Assembly (NCBI RefSeq): GCF_000720765.1
Contig: NZ_JODC01000004.1
Span: 286,712 to 350,711 of the forward strand
Direction of reading: 5' to 3'
Source: Streptomyces sp. NRRL S-646
GTDB lineage: Bacteria > Actinomycetota > Actinomycetes > Streptomycetales > Streptomycetaceae
DNA: 64,000 nt
The translations under genes and the position numbers were made by a program. This document shows positions 34,371-42,970 of the stretch, piece by piece. Below the pieces are notes generated by a model, which was not told the origin of the DNA, did not search any database, and worked only from the letters and a program-made list of their open reading frames with translations. Every line of letters begins with the position of its first letter. Position 1 is the first letter of the stretch.

Positions 34371-35126
34371 TCAGCAGCGGCCGGCGACTGCCGCCGCGAA
34401 GACGTCGGGGTGGTCGAACATGACGTTGTGGCCCGCGCCGGCCACCGTCACCACGCGCACACCCGCCGCCTCCAGGGCTTGCCTGCCCGCGAGTTCACCG
34501 CTCAGCTCGCCCTGCAGATAGACGCGCTCGATCGGCAGCTGTTCGAGGATGCTGCGCATGACGGGCTCCGAGCCGCGCCGCAGACCGACGGCCGAGCGGT
34601 GCAGGGCACGCGGATCTGCCAGCCGCATGGTCGCCGCCCAGAGAGGACCGACGTTCTCCAGCACGCGCGCGTGGCCGCCGTCGACGAACGCGTCCTCCTC
34701 GTGGGCGGCGATGCCGCTGCTGCCTGCGGTGGGCGGCGGGGTGGCGTCGAGGTTGGCCTCCGTGAGGACCAGCCGGGAGACCAGGTCGGGCCGCCGGTGG
34801 GCGAGCACGATGGCGACGGCTCCGCCCATGCTGTGCGCCACCAGCTCCGCTCCCGTCAGGCCCGCCGTGTCCAGGGCGGCGGCCAGGGCATCAGCGTGCT
34901 CCTGGAGGGTGTAGCCGAAGTGTTGGGGGCGATCACTGATGCCGTGCCCGGGCAGATCGACGAACAGGCTGCGTCGGCCCGCGAGTTCGGGGCGGGCCGC
35001 GATGTGCGCGTGGTACACGGCCGACATCGAACCCAGGCCGTGCACGTACACGCGCGCGGGTTCCTCGCCGGGCGTCTCCGTCCAGCGGATGCAGCTTCCC
35101 CTGCCGTCGAACTCGGCCTGCTTCAC
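34371..35126 (-). CDS. Alpha/beta hydrolase
   Basis: A 251-residue alpha/beta hydrolase. The oxyanion-hole segment is VYVHGLGSMSAVYH, the nucleophile elbow is VAHSMGGAVAI, and the catalytic His lies in VAGAGHNVMFDHPD near the end. It has no signal peptide, so it is cytoplasmic. The reaction is not predictable. The start is a GTG at 35126 with GGGAGGA upstream. It is divergent from a PadR-type regulator and the 123 bases between them hold nested palindromes. The hydrolase is therefore the likely target of that regulator, perhaps breaking down the regulator's ligand. Confidence 0.87.
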   Translation of the reverse strand: MKQAEFDGRGSCIRWTETPGEEPARVYVHGLGSMSAVYHAHIAARPELAGRRSLFVDLPGHGISDRPQHFGYTLQEHADALAAALDTAGLTGAELVAHSMGGAVAIVLAHRRPDLVSRLVLTEANLDATPPPTAGSSGIAAHEEDAFVDGGHARVLENVGPLWAATMRLADPRALHRSAVGLRRGSEPVMRSILEQLPIERVYLQGELSGELAGRQALEAAGVRVVTVAGAGHNVMFDHPDVFAAAVAGRC

Positions 35127-35173
35127 AGCGTCCTCCCTGATGCACGACGGTCACTCTCGACTCACCAGGAAGA

Positions 35174-35223
35174 TACATCGCCACCGAGGTATAGCGAAGT
35201 CGATATACAAGACTGGCGATGTA
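35174..35223. promoter_or_regulatory. Nested palindromic operator between hydrolase and PadR genes
   Basis: The outer arms TACATCGCCA (35174-35183) and TGGCGATGTA (35214-35223) are a perfect ten-base inverted repeat. Between them lies a second near-perfect palindrome: GTATAGCGA and TCGATATAC (35189-35197 and 35200-35208), with one mismatched pair and a two-base centre. The A+T-rich inner site with a TATA-type edge resembles PadR-family operators. Binding is inferred. Confidence 0.65.
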
Positions 35224-35249
35224 CAGCGCCCGTGAGGAAGAATGCGGGC

Positions 35250-35774
35250 ATGCTGGAGCTGGCGATCCTCGGATTCCTGTACGACGCCCCACTGCACGGC
35301 TACGAGCTGCGCAAGCGCATCAACGCGCTGACGGGCCATGTGAAGCCGGTCGCCGAGAGCACCCTGTACCCGGCGATCAAGCGCCTGGAGAATGCGGGCC
35401 TGCTGGCGCGCGCCACGGAACCCGGGGCCGTGGCCGCCCCGCGTCACGTCCTGACGCTCACCGAGAAGGGCAGAGATGAATTGCGCAGGCGGCTCGCCGA
35501 GCCCGACCTGCGCGACATCACCGACGAGAACCGGTGGTTCACGGTCCTCGCCTTCCTGCGCCACCTCGACGCCCCGGCAGCACAGGCGGCCGTGCTCCGG
35601 CGCAGGCTGGCCTTCCTCGAGGAACCGGCGAGCTTCTTCTACGACGGTGACCGGCCGCTGCGCGCCGAGGAACTGGATGATCCCTTCCGCCGTGGGCTGC
35701 TGACCATCGCGCGGGCCACGTCCCGGGCCGAACTCGCCTGGCTGCGGGAGACGATCGGGTCACTCGACGGCTGA
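35250..35774 (+). CDS. PadR family transcriptional regulator
   Basis: A 174-residue PadR/Vtr-like regulator. The amino-terminal winged helix begins LELAILGFLYDAPLHGYEL and contains PVAESTLYPAIKRLENAGLL, with the wing in PRHVLTLTEKGRDELRR. The carboxy half (about 90-174) has helices for dimerisation (ENRWFTVLAFLRHLDAP, RRRLAFLEEP). PadR proteins are usually repressors released by phenolic or other small ligands. The ATG at 35250 has GAGGAAG about nine bases upstream; an in-frame GTG six codons earlier is possible. It shares a palindrome-rich region with the divergent hydrolase gene. Confidence 0.9.
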   Translation: MLELAILGFLYDAPLHGYELRKRINALTGHVKPVAESTLYPAIKRLENAGLLARATEPGAVAAPRHVLTLTEKGRDELRRRLAEPDLRDITDENRWFTVLAFLRHLDAPAAQAAVLRRRLAFLEEPASFFYDGDRPLRAEELDDPFRRGLLTIARATSRAELAWLRETIGSLDG

Positions 35775-36129
35775 TCCGTTCCCGCGCCGCACGGGGCAGC
35801 CCTGCACCCCGGAACCGGACGAGTGCCCAGTTCGTTCAGCTCGTAGCCGTTCGGACAGCTCTTGATGCCCATGTGCCGGCTCGTGTTGCGGTAGTGGATG
35901 GCGGCGACGGTCCCGTGGCGCGACAACCGGCGCGCACGTAGGCGTCGATCCACCGCCGGTGAGTTCCGCCGCCCCGGCGAGCAGCCGCCCGCTGCCGGGT
36001 ACGGCGTACGAGCCGCTGGAAGCGCTTCACCCCGACGTCCCCCTTCTGTCGCCGGAGGTCCAACTCTACGTTGAACAGCAGGAGATGAACGGTCGGCCAG
36101 GGCAACCACGCAGGGGGAAGGTGGTCAGC
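35775..36129. other. Intergenic stretch, no supported gene
   Basis: About 355 bases between the PadR gene and a small hypothetical gene. A minus-strand open frame here contains HMGIKSCPNGYELNELGTRP, but it runs on into the PadR gene and has no plausible start signal. The plus-strand frame of the next gene is open from 35959. No convincing gene, RNA or repeat is seen. Confidence 0.5.
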
Positions 36130-36426
36130 ATGTTGGGCAAGGTGCGCAAGTCCTGTGCGAGATTCCTCAACGCCGTTCGCGCGGACATCGGCGACCGCGG
36201 GGACAAACGTACACACAATCTTTTCGAAGCCGCGGCCGCGTACGTCTCGGCGTGTGCGGAGGACGACCAGGACAGGATCGAGGAGGCAGCGGGCTGGGTG
36301 TCGCCGGAGGCGCTGTCTTTCGGGGTCAACGAGCTGGCGTGCCGGGCGATCATTGCGCTCGCGCGGGAGCGCGACGAGTCGCCGGGGGCGGTGGCCCGCG
36401 CGCTTCTGGGGCTCCCGGTGGCCTGA
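36130..36426 (+). CDS. Small hypothetical protein
   Basis: A 98-residue soluble, helical protein without a family I recognise. It begins MLGKVRKSCARFLNAVRADI and continues with THNLFEAAAAYVSACAEDDQ and FGVNELACRAIIALARERDE. It has three cysteines and no signal peptide. The ATG at 36130 is chosen because GGGGGAAGG stands about seven bases upstream. Earlier in-frame starts (36085, 35959) are possible but lack such a site. Its charged helical make-up suggests a small structural or regulatory protein, and nothing more can be said. Confidence 0.6.
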   Translation: MLGKVRKSCARFLNAVRADIGDRGDKRTHNLFEAAAAYVSACAEDDQDRIEEAAGWVSPEALSFGVNELACRAIIALARERDESPGAVARALLGLPVA

Positions 36427-36562
36427 CGCGTCGGGTCAGGTGCGGTCGATTCGCCCCGTCCAGCCGGAAAACTGCAGCTCCGGGTGTGCTTGTGAGTCGT
36501 GACAAGCTGCTTCCGCTCGCACTAGGGTGCGCGCGATCGGATGAATCGATGGGGAGGCTGGG

Positions 36563-37426
36563 ATGGTCGGGACGGACGAGGACGCCGTCGCCGCCGCGGA
36601 CGATGCGCTTTATGTGCTCACGGCGGTACTTCTGACGCCGGCGAAGTTCCCGAGCGTGCTGGGCGACGACTATCCGGAAGCCTGCGCGGCGCTCGGCCTC
36701 GCGCCGCTCGCCGACGGATACGGCCTGGTGCTCGGCCAGGACGGTGACGGCGCCCGGTGGACGGTCGTGGTCGACGACGTCTCTCTGGTCGCCGTCGCGA
36801 TCGCGTCCTGGGACTGCGGGATGGAGTACGACCTGTCGCCGGACGAGCGCTCGGTCGTGGCCGCGCTGCCGGGCTGGCCGCTGGCGGTCGCCGTGGCGGC
36901 TCCCGGTGTGCCCGAGCCGCACGATCCCGGCCCCGAGGTCGCGGACGGTCCACCGCTGGCACCGCCGGACACCAGCAGGTGGGGGCCGGCTCAGCGGCGG
37001 CTGGGCGCTGACGAGATCGCGCTGCAGTGGGCAGTGTGGCGGGAGCAGATAGACGACTCCGCATTCCCGACTCCTGGCGGGGCCTCCGAGGCCGCGGAGA
37101 AGCCCGCGGAGGACGCCGAGAAGGGGGACGCTCCGGCCGCTGCGGACGGGCAGCCGCGGCACGGCGGGGTCCGGCGGGTGCTCGCCGAGGCGCGCGCGTA
37201 CGTGGACACTCCGCCGCCTCTCGGCCGCGTCCGGTCGTCCTTCGCCCCGGGCGACGCGCGGACCCTGCGTGCCGACGGTCCGGGCTGGTCGCTCGTCGCC
37301 CGTACCGACGACATCGCGTTCGTGCTGCTCGACGCGGAGCCCGGCGAGGTGCTGCCGGTGGGCCGCGGACCGGAGCTGCCGGGTCTGCTCGAGGCGCTCG
37401 ACAAGATGGCCGTGCGGCCCAGCTGA
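36563..37426 (+). CDS. Hypothetical protein, Streptomyces-type
   Basis: A 287-residue acidic soluble protein that I cannot place in a named family. It has an amino-terminal domain (about 1-115, with LYVLTAVLLTPAKFPSVLGD and DCGMEYDLSPDERSVVAALP) and a Pro/Ala/Glu-rich linker (about 115-215). A small carboxy domain follows (about 220-287, GWSLVARTDDIAFVLLDAEP and LPGLLEALDKMA). The carboxy part has the alternation of a beta-sheet SUKH- or PH-like fold, but this is a guess. The start at 36563 has GGGAGGCTGGG upstream. There are no catalytic motifs. Confidence 0.65.
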   Translation: MVGTDEDAVAAADDALYVLTAVLLTPAKFPSVLGDDYPEACAALGLAPLADGYGLVLGQDGDGARWTVVVDDVSLVAVAIASWDCGMEYDLSPDERSVVAALPGWPLAVAVAAPGVPEPHDPGPEVADGPPLAPPDTSRWGPAQRRLGADEIALQWAVWREQIDDSAFPTPGGASEAAEKPAEDAEKGDAPAAADGQPRHGGVRRVLAEARAYVDTPPPLGRVRSSFAPGDARTLRADGPGWSLVARTDDIAFVLLDAEPGEVLPVGRGPELPGLLEALDKMAVRPS

Positions 37427-37837
37427 GTGAGCACAGGACCCGCACCCCGCACGCGCTGCCGCGGCGGGGGGCCTGTACACCAGGGTGCCGACGGGCACGT
37501 TGACGTGCGTGCCGGGCAGGGCAACAACCAGGACCCCCAGGCGTACGGACGAGTCCGCGGCGTCGGGCAGTCGTGAGGCTGTCGGGACAGGCTCTGCGAC
37601 GGCACGGCACGATCGTCGGCACTCGCGGCGAAGTCTGCGCCTGACTGCTTGCGTCGATCTCCTTCCCTCGCACGGCACTTCACCAGCGGCCCCTGTTCTG
37701 AGCCGCCATGTGGTGGGCGCGTTCCATGTGGTCCCGGCCCATGGATGCCGGGGAGGCCGGACCGCACGATGGGGCAGCCTTGGCGCCCGCTCCCCCCGCG
37801 GGCCTCGTTCTCTGCCGTCCTGCCCTGGAGGTCCGTC
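37427..37837. other. Intergenic stretch ahead of secreted esterase gene
   Basis: About 410 bases. A short minus-strand open stretch around 37485-37560 reads GVLVVALPGTHVNVPVGTLV, but it lacks a start signal and continues into unlikely sequence. The frame of the downstream esterase gene is open here but is Arg/Pro-rich and non-protein-like. A small inverted repeat GCACG-TTGA-CGTGC lies near 37496-37509. Otherwise nothing is seen. Confidence 0.45.
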
Positions 37838-39229
37838 ATGCGTCCGTCCCGTGGTGTTCCGCTCGCTGCCGCCGCCCTGGTGGCGGCGGCCCTCACCTGG
37901 CCGGCTCCCGCCCAGGCCACGGCAGTCGGCGGGGATCACTGTGTCCGCCAGGAGCGAGTGCACGTGCCGGGCGCCGCCTTCCAGCAGAGCGCCTGTCTGC
38001 CCGACCTGACCACGACCGGGCTCGCCGGTACGCCGTACACCGACATGGCCGATCAGGCGGGACTGACGGCCAAGGCGACCCGTACCCCGTCCGGGGTTCC
38101 TGGGCTGCAGATCGACGGCTATTTCCCGGACTCCTCACACTTCAACACCACCCACGGCTGGCGGCACGACGCGCAGTTCGTCATCCGGTTGCCCGACCAC
38201 TGGAACGGCGGCCTGGTGGTCACCGGCGCTCCCGGCACGCGCAGGCAGTACGCGACGGACACGGCGATCTCCGACCAGGTGATCGCCCAGGGTTACGCGT
38301 ACGCAGCGACCGACAAGGGCAACAGCGGTGCCGACTTCTACCGCGACGGATCCCGGCCCGGTGACGCGGTCGCCGAGTGGAACGCGCGGACCACTCAGCT
38401 CACCCGAGCGGCGAAGCGCGCGGTGGCACAGCGGTACGGGCACGCCGCGCGCCGCACGTACATGACCGGCATCTCCAACGGCGGTTATCTCACCCGCTGG
38501 CAGTTGGAGAACCACCCGGAGCTGTACGACGGCGGCGTGGACTGGGAGGGCGCGCTGTGGACCGCGGACGGGCCGAGCCTGCTCACCTCGCTGCCGACGG
38601 CGGTGGCGCGGATGCTGGGCTCGGCGCGGGACGAGGACCTGTACGCGGTGGGCTTCGCGCGTGGCTCGGAGTTTCTGTGGCCGTACCACGAGAAGGCGTA
38701 CTGGGGCGTCACGCAGAAGATCTACCGCGCCGAGTTCGACCCGACGTACGACCGCGGCTGCCCCGGCCCGTCCGCCGGCAGCACCGTGGAGCAGATCCTG
38801 TCGCCCTGCCCCGCCGACGCGGTGTACGACTATGCGTCGCGGCCCGCGTCCGTCCATCGCGCCGTGGCCCGCGTGGCGCTCACGGGGCGCATCGGCCGGC
38901 CGCTGATCACGCTGCACGGCGACCTGGACGCGCTGTTGCCCAAGGCCGCCGACTCGGACGTGTACGCGCGCATGGTGGCCGCGAGCGGACGGGGTGCACT
39001 GCACCGCTACTACACGGTCCAGGGCGGCACGCACGTCGACGGGTTGTACGACACCTATCCGGACCGGCTGCGGCCGATCCTGCCCTGCTACCGCTCGGCG
39101 CTCGACGCGCTGGTCTCCTGGGTGGAGACGGGCGCGCAGCCGCCCGCGGACCATACCGTCGCACGGCCCGCGGACGGCGATGTGGTCGACTCCTGCGCGC
39201 TGGCCGACCGGGCCGATCCGGTGCGGTAG
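37838..39229 (+). CDS. Secreted alpha/beta hydrolase, tannase/3HB-oligomer-hydrolase-like
   Basis: A 463-residue exported enzyme. The signal peptide MRPSRGVPLAAAALVAAALT ends in APAQATA. The nucleophile elbow is MTGISNGGYLTRWQLENHPE, with Ser in GxSxGG. Its surroundings (YDGGVDWEGALW, a capping region with paired Cys, and GGTHVDGLYDTYP near the end for the catalytic His) resemble the tannase/feruloyl esterase and D-3-hydroxybutyrate-oligomer hydrolase group. ITLHGDLDALLP provides the likely acid. GGAGG stands seven bases before the ATG at 37838. It would cleave ester bonds outside the cell; the exact substrate is undetermined. Confidence 0.82.
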   Translation: MRPSRGVPLAAAALVAAALTWPAPAQATAVGGDHCVRQERVHVPGAAFQQSACLPDLTTTGLAGTPYTDMADQAGLTAKATRTPSGVPGLQIDGYFPDSSHFNTTHGWRHDAQFVIRLPDHWNGGLVVTGAPGTRRQYATDTAISDQVIAQGYAYAATDKGNSGADFYRDGSRPGDAVAEWNARTTQLTRAAKRAVAQRYGHAARRTYMTGISNGGYLTRWQLENHPELYDGGVDWEGALWTADGPSLLTSLPTAVARMLGSARDEDLYAVGFARGSEFLWPYHEKAYWGVTQKIYRAEFDPTYDRGCPGPSAGSTVEQILSPCPADAVYDYASRPASVHRAVARVALTGRIGRPLITLHGDLDALLPKAADSDVYARMVAASGRGALHRYYTVQGGTHVDGLYDTYPDRLRPILPCYRSALDALVSWVETGAQPPADHTVARPADGDVVDSCALADRADPVR

Positions 39230-39233
39230 TGCT

Positions 39234-39416
39234 TCAGCGGCCGAGCTCCTTGCGGGTGATGCGGCGCAGCCTGCGCCGCTGCGAGGGGTCCAGCGTGAGG
39301 TATGCGGCGGTCGGGATTCCGAGGACGATCAGGACCACCGCCCAGAAGGGCAGCCAGATCCACAGGAAGAGCCCGAGCGCCACACCTCCTATGGCGATCT
39401 TCGCGTTGTTCGACAT
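39234..39416 (-). CDS. Small two-segment membrane protein
   Basis: A 60-residue protein with two hydrophobic segments (about 7-24 and 25-42, IAIGGVALGLFLWIWLPFWA then VVLIVLGIPTAAYLTL) and a very basic tail RRRLRRITRKELGR that would lie in the cytoplasm. AAGGAGG precedes the ATG by eight bases, a strong translation signal. It is tail-to-tail with the secreted hydrolase gene, four bases apart. I do not recognise a family, and the role is unknown. Confidence 0.75.
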   Translation of the reverse strand: MSNNAKIAIGGVALGLFLWIWLPFWAVVLIVLGIPTAAYLTLDPSQRRRLRRITRKELGR

Positions 39417-39547
39417 GTACGTCGCCTCCTTCGCGGCCTGTGCCGCTCTCTGTCCTGAAAACGGGCCCGCGCCTCCCGCGGTTCCGGACCACGACCCTGA
39501 GACGTCCCTGAGGTACGACCCCGACTCGTCCCTGAGAACACTGTCCG

Positions 39548-40603
39548 TCATTCCGCCCTGAGGGGCTCCCCCACTGCATGCAGGTGACGCAGGGCCTGCC
39601 GGTAGGAGTCGACGAGTCCGGTCTCCGCATAGGGAATACCCAACTCCCGGCAGTGTGCGCGCACCAGGGGCTGGGCGAGCCGGAGATGGGGGCGGGGCAT
39701 GCTGGGGAAGAGATGGTGCTCGATCTGGTAGTTGAGGCCGCCGAGGAACCAGTCGGTCAGGGCGCCGCCGCGGATGTTGCGCGAGGTGAGCACCTGCCGG
39801 TGCAGATGCCCCCAGCGCTCGCCGTTCGGGTCGGGCATCTCCATGCCTTTGTGGTTGGGGGCGAAGGCCAGTCCCAGGTGCAGGCCGAACAGCGCCTGGT
39901 GGAGGGCGGCGAACGCGAGGGCCTTGCCCGGGGAGAGCGAGGTGAGCAGCAGCGTCGCGTACGCGGCGACGTGGGTCACCAGCAGCAGGCCCTCCACCGC
40001 GCGCTCCCGGGGTGACTGCCGGCGCAGGTCCTGGAAGCCGTGGATCTTCAGGGCGACACCTTCGAGGAGGGTGAGGGGGAAGAACAGCCAGGCCTGGTTG
40101 CGGGTCAGCCGGCGCCGGAAGCCCGACCGCTCCTTGGCCTGTGCGCCGGTGAAGACGAGGACGTCGGCGACGACGTCCGGGTCCTTGTCGATGTGGTTGG
40201 GGTTGGCATGGTGGCGGTTGTGCTTGTCGTTCCACCAGGCGTAGCTCATGCCCAGGAGCAGGTTGCCGTGGATCAGGCCGATGAAGTGGGCCGCCGACTT
40301 TCCGGCGGATATCTGGGAGTGGCCCGCGTCGTGGCCGATGAAGGCCGTGCGGGCACCGAACACGGCGAGCAGCGGTGCCAGGAGCAGGGACCACCAGGAA
40401 TCGCCGGTCAGGACGATGCCGGTGACGATGCCCGCCAGGGCGAGTGCGTTGCCGGCGATGCCGAGCGCGTACCAGGTGCGCCGCCGTTCCAGCAGTCCCT
40501 GGCCCCGGACCGTGCGCAGGAGGGGCGCGAACTCGCTTCCGGCGGGCGGTGCGTCGCGCGTTCCCCGGAGGGGTTCGGCGACGGCTGTGGTGGGCTCGGG
40601 CAT
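39548..40603 (-). CDS. Membrane fatty acid desaturase
   Basis: A 351-residue membrane desaturase that introduces a double bond into an acyl chain using a di-iron centre. All three histidine boxes are present: HDAGH (in FIGHDAGHSQ), HNRHH (in NDKHNRHHANPNH) and QIEHH (in LNYQIEHHLFPSMP). The last, with Gln as first residue, is typical of front-end (delta-6-like) and linoleoyl-CoA desaturases. No cytochrome b5 domain is fused, so electrons come from separate ferredoxin or reductase proteins. Four or more membrane segments flank the boxes. The ATG at 40603 has GGAGA upstream. Confidence 0.9.
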   Translation of the reverse strand: MPEPTTAVAEPLRGTRDAPPAGSEFAPLLRTVRGQGLLERRRTWYALGIAGNALALAGIVTGIVLTGDSWWSLLLAPLLAVFGARTAFIGHDAGHSQISAGKSAAHFIGLIHGNLLLGMSYAWWNDKHNRHHANPNHIDKDPDVVADVLVFTGAQAKERSGFRRRLTRNQAWLFFPLTLLEGVALKIHGFQDLRRQSPRERAVEGLLLVTHVAAYATLLLTSLSPGKALAFAALHQALFGLHLGLAFAPNHKGMEMPDPNGERWGHLHRQVLTSRNIRGGALTDWFLGGLNYQIEHHLFPSMPRPHLRLAQPLVRAHCRELGIPYAETGLVDSYRQALRHLHAVGEPLRAE

Positions 40604-40853
40604 GTCCGGTCTCCGGCTCTCTGAGGCAACGGGCTGACCTGAGGAAACGTACGAAGCGATGACCTGTTGCGACCATGACGCCACCACCCGTGTACGGGCG
40701 GGGGTCAGCCGGTGGTGCGTCGGGGGGCTCACGACACCCCCGACGCGAGACGTGGCCGGGTGGCGACTCGGCCGTATCCCGGTTGCCCGCCGGATGCTGT
40801 ACCCTCGGCGACCCCGACCCCCAGTAGTCAAATTTGAGGAATACGGCTTCGCT

Positions 40854-42479
40854 GTGCAGAGGATCCCCACGGCAACACCGTCAGAGATCTCCGAACTGGC
40901 CCGCTGCTGCACCGTTTTCGTGCCCGGTGACCCGGCCCGCACCGGCCGGGTCGCCTTCTGGCGGCCCGACGGCAGCGCCCCTCCCCCTGTCGCGGCCGGG
41001 ACCGCCCAGGACCTGGCCGTCGTCCTGCCCGGCGGCGACGGCGTCGAGCTGGTCGACGTTCCCGCCGTCCTGCTGCCGGTGCGGGCAGCGCTTCCGGTCC
41101 TCACGCGCGCGCGTACCGATGCGCACGCACACCGGGGGGCCGTCTTCTGGGGCTCGGCTGCGGTGCTCGCCCTGCAACTCCTCGCGCGGGGACTGCTGTT
41201 GCCCGGTCTGTCCCCCGGCGATCACGATGCCTGGCGCGTCGGCCCCCTGCCCCCGGAGGACGTCGACCGCATCCGCGAGCTGGCCGCCGCGATGCCTCCC
41301 GAGGCGCACGCCCTACCAGTGGGCGGCTCCGGGCCGCTGCGGCTGCCCACCCCGGAGGGACTGCTGCGTGCATTTCTCGACGCGGTGGCCGACACGCTCC
41401 CGCGCTCCCCCGCGGCCTCCCTGGTGACAGGCGGGCCCGCCTACGCGGCACAGACACCCCAGCACCTCCCCGGGCAACGGGCGTGGGCCGCCGATGTCGC
41501 CGCCGGGCACGACGCGGGCGTGCGGCTCTCGCTGCGGATCGAGGTGCCCGGCCTTGAAGAGCTGACGCAGGAGGTCGCTGCCGTGCCGTTCCGGGCCGTG
41601 CTGCAGGTGCACAGCGTCAGTGATCCGGCGCTGGTGGCGGACGCGTCCGAGGTGTGGGGCACCTCCGGAGACGGGGGCCAGGGTTTCGGTCCGCGCGCGC
41701 GGATGGATGCCCTGCTCGCACTGCGCCGGGCGGCCCGGTCCTGGCCGCCGCTGACGCCCCTGCTGTCGGCGAGCGTGCCGGACGCCGTCGAACTCGCCGA
41801 CGAGGAAGTCACAGAACTGCTCGGAGCGGGCGCCCGGGTCCTCGCCGCCGCCGGAGTCGACGTGCACTGGCCGAAGGAACTGGCCCGGACGCTGACAGCC
41901 CGTGTGGTCATCGGTCCGCCGGACGAGGAGCCGGTGGTCGACCGCGCCGCCTCGGACACGCCGTCGTTCCTGTCCGCCGACGCGCTGCTCGCCTTCAACT
42001 GGCGGTTCGCACTGGGCGACGAGCAGCTCACGCACGCGGAGCTGGACCGGCTCGCCGAGGCAGGCCGGCCCGTCGTGCGGCTGCGCGGCCGATGGGTCCT
42101 CGTCGACCCCCGGGAGGCGCGCCGCGCCCGCGCCCAGCAGGACCGCAAGATCACACCCATCGACGCGCTCGGAGCCGCGCTGACGGGCTCGACGGAGGTC
42201 GACGGTCGCCGGGTCGACGTACATCCCACGGGGTGGCTGGCGGCCCTGCGGGAGCGGCTCGCGGCCCCGGAGTCGCAGGAGCCGGTCGCGCAGCCCGCCG
42301 CTCTCACGGCCACCTTGCGGGACTACCAGCGCCGGGGCCTGAGTTGGCTGGCCCGGATGACGTCCCTGGGCCTGGGCTGCTGTCTGGCCGACGTTGTTCC
42401 GACAAACCTCGTGTCCCACACGGTTGTGTCGCATTGGGCGGGTGATCGGATCGAAGTCCCGCTACTAGAGGCTAGCTGA
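40854..42479 (+). pseudogene. SNF2-type helicase, truncated before Walker A
   Basis: The amino-terminal half of an SNF2-family DNA helicase/translocase. The SNF2-associated region is well preserved (FGPRARMDALLALRRAARSW; FLSADALLAFNWRFALGDEQ), as is the approach to the ATPase domain (LRDYQRRGLSWLARMTSLGL then GCCLAD). Intact homologues continue with DDMGLGKT. Here the sequence changes after Asp (42390-42392) to VVPTNLVSHTVVSHW and stops at 42479. The whole ATPase is missing and the remnant cannot be active. The start is uncertain; GTG at 40854 is used, with ATG at 40794 as an alternative. An IS701 fragment lies close downstream, pointing to insertion and deletion as the cause. Confidence 0.85.
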
Positions 42480-42777
42480 CGTGGTGTCGCTTTCCCAGCT
42501 CGACCTAGGCGATTGATGTGAGGGAGGTCACTTGTCGATGGTCGCTCGGCCAGCTGCTGAGCTGTGCCGACTACCGGCAACCTGCCCAGGCGGCGTCCGG
42601 CAGCTGAACCTGCCCGCTGGTGACGTCGGCGCCACCGGCCGCTGAGCGGGGCCCGTGCTGGTGGAGGGGATACTGGAGGCCATCAAGATGCAAGCCGGCG
42701 TGCCAAGACCGCAGGACATCACCCTGGTGCAGCCACAGCGCCTCGGGACCGTCATTGACGAGCGGGCCCGCCCGCAC

Positions 42778-42960
42778 TTGGGAAACGACACATCGTCGAT
42801 GACCCACACCTCGGGCTTGATCACCTGGACCAGCCGCTCGGCGATCCGCCGCCGCACCGGCTCCCACCGCCACGGTGACTGGTTGACGAACTGCTGCAGG
42901 GCCTGCATGTTCCCGTCCGGCAGCCGCTGGGCCATCGGCTGGATCGACTTGCGCCGCCCG
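42778..42960 (-). mobile_element. IS701-family transposase internal fragment
   Basis: About 183 bases on the minus strand encode a contiguous internal piece of an IS701-type transposase: GRRKSIQPMAQRLPDGN, MQALQQFVNQSPW, EPVRRRIAERLVQ and PEVWVIDDVSFPK. The last contains the first Asp of the DDE site. Homology stops abruptly on both sides and no terminal repeats remain. It lies between the truncated helicase and the broken WD40 gene and probably marks the deletion that damaged both. Confidence 0.8.
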
Positions 42961-42970
42961 TGCGAACCCG

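Noticed and set aside
35639..36109. Minus-strand frame containing HMGIKSCPNGYELNELGTRP
   Set aside because: Part of it looks protein-like, but it runs into the PadR gene antisense and has no start signal or family I recognise.
37485..37570. Minus-strand stretch GVLVVALPGTHVNVPVGTLV, considered as a chaplin or lipoprotein start
   Set aside because: It lacks the chaplin core and Cys pair, a ribosome site and a sensible continuation.
42571..42873. Minus-strand frame overlapping the IS701 fragment in a different phase
   Set aside because: It is only an alternative frame of the transposase fragment at its right side and has no independent support.
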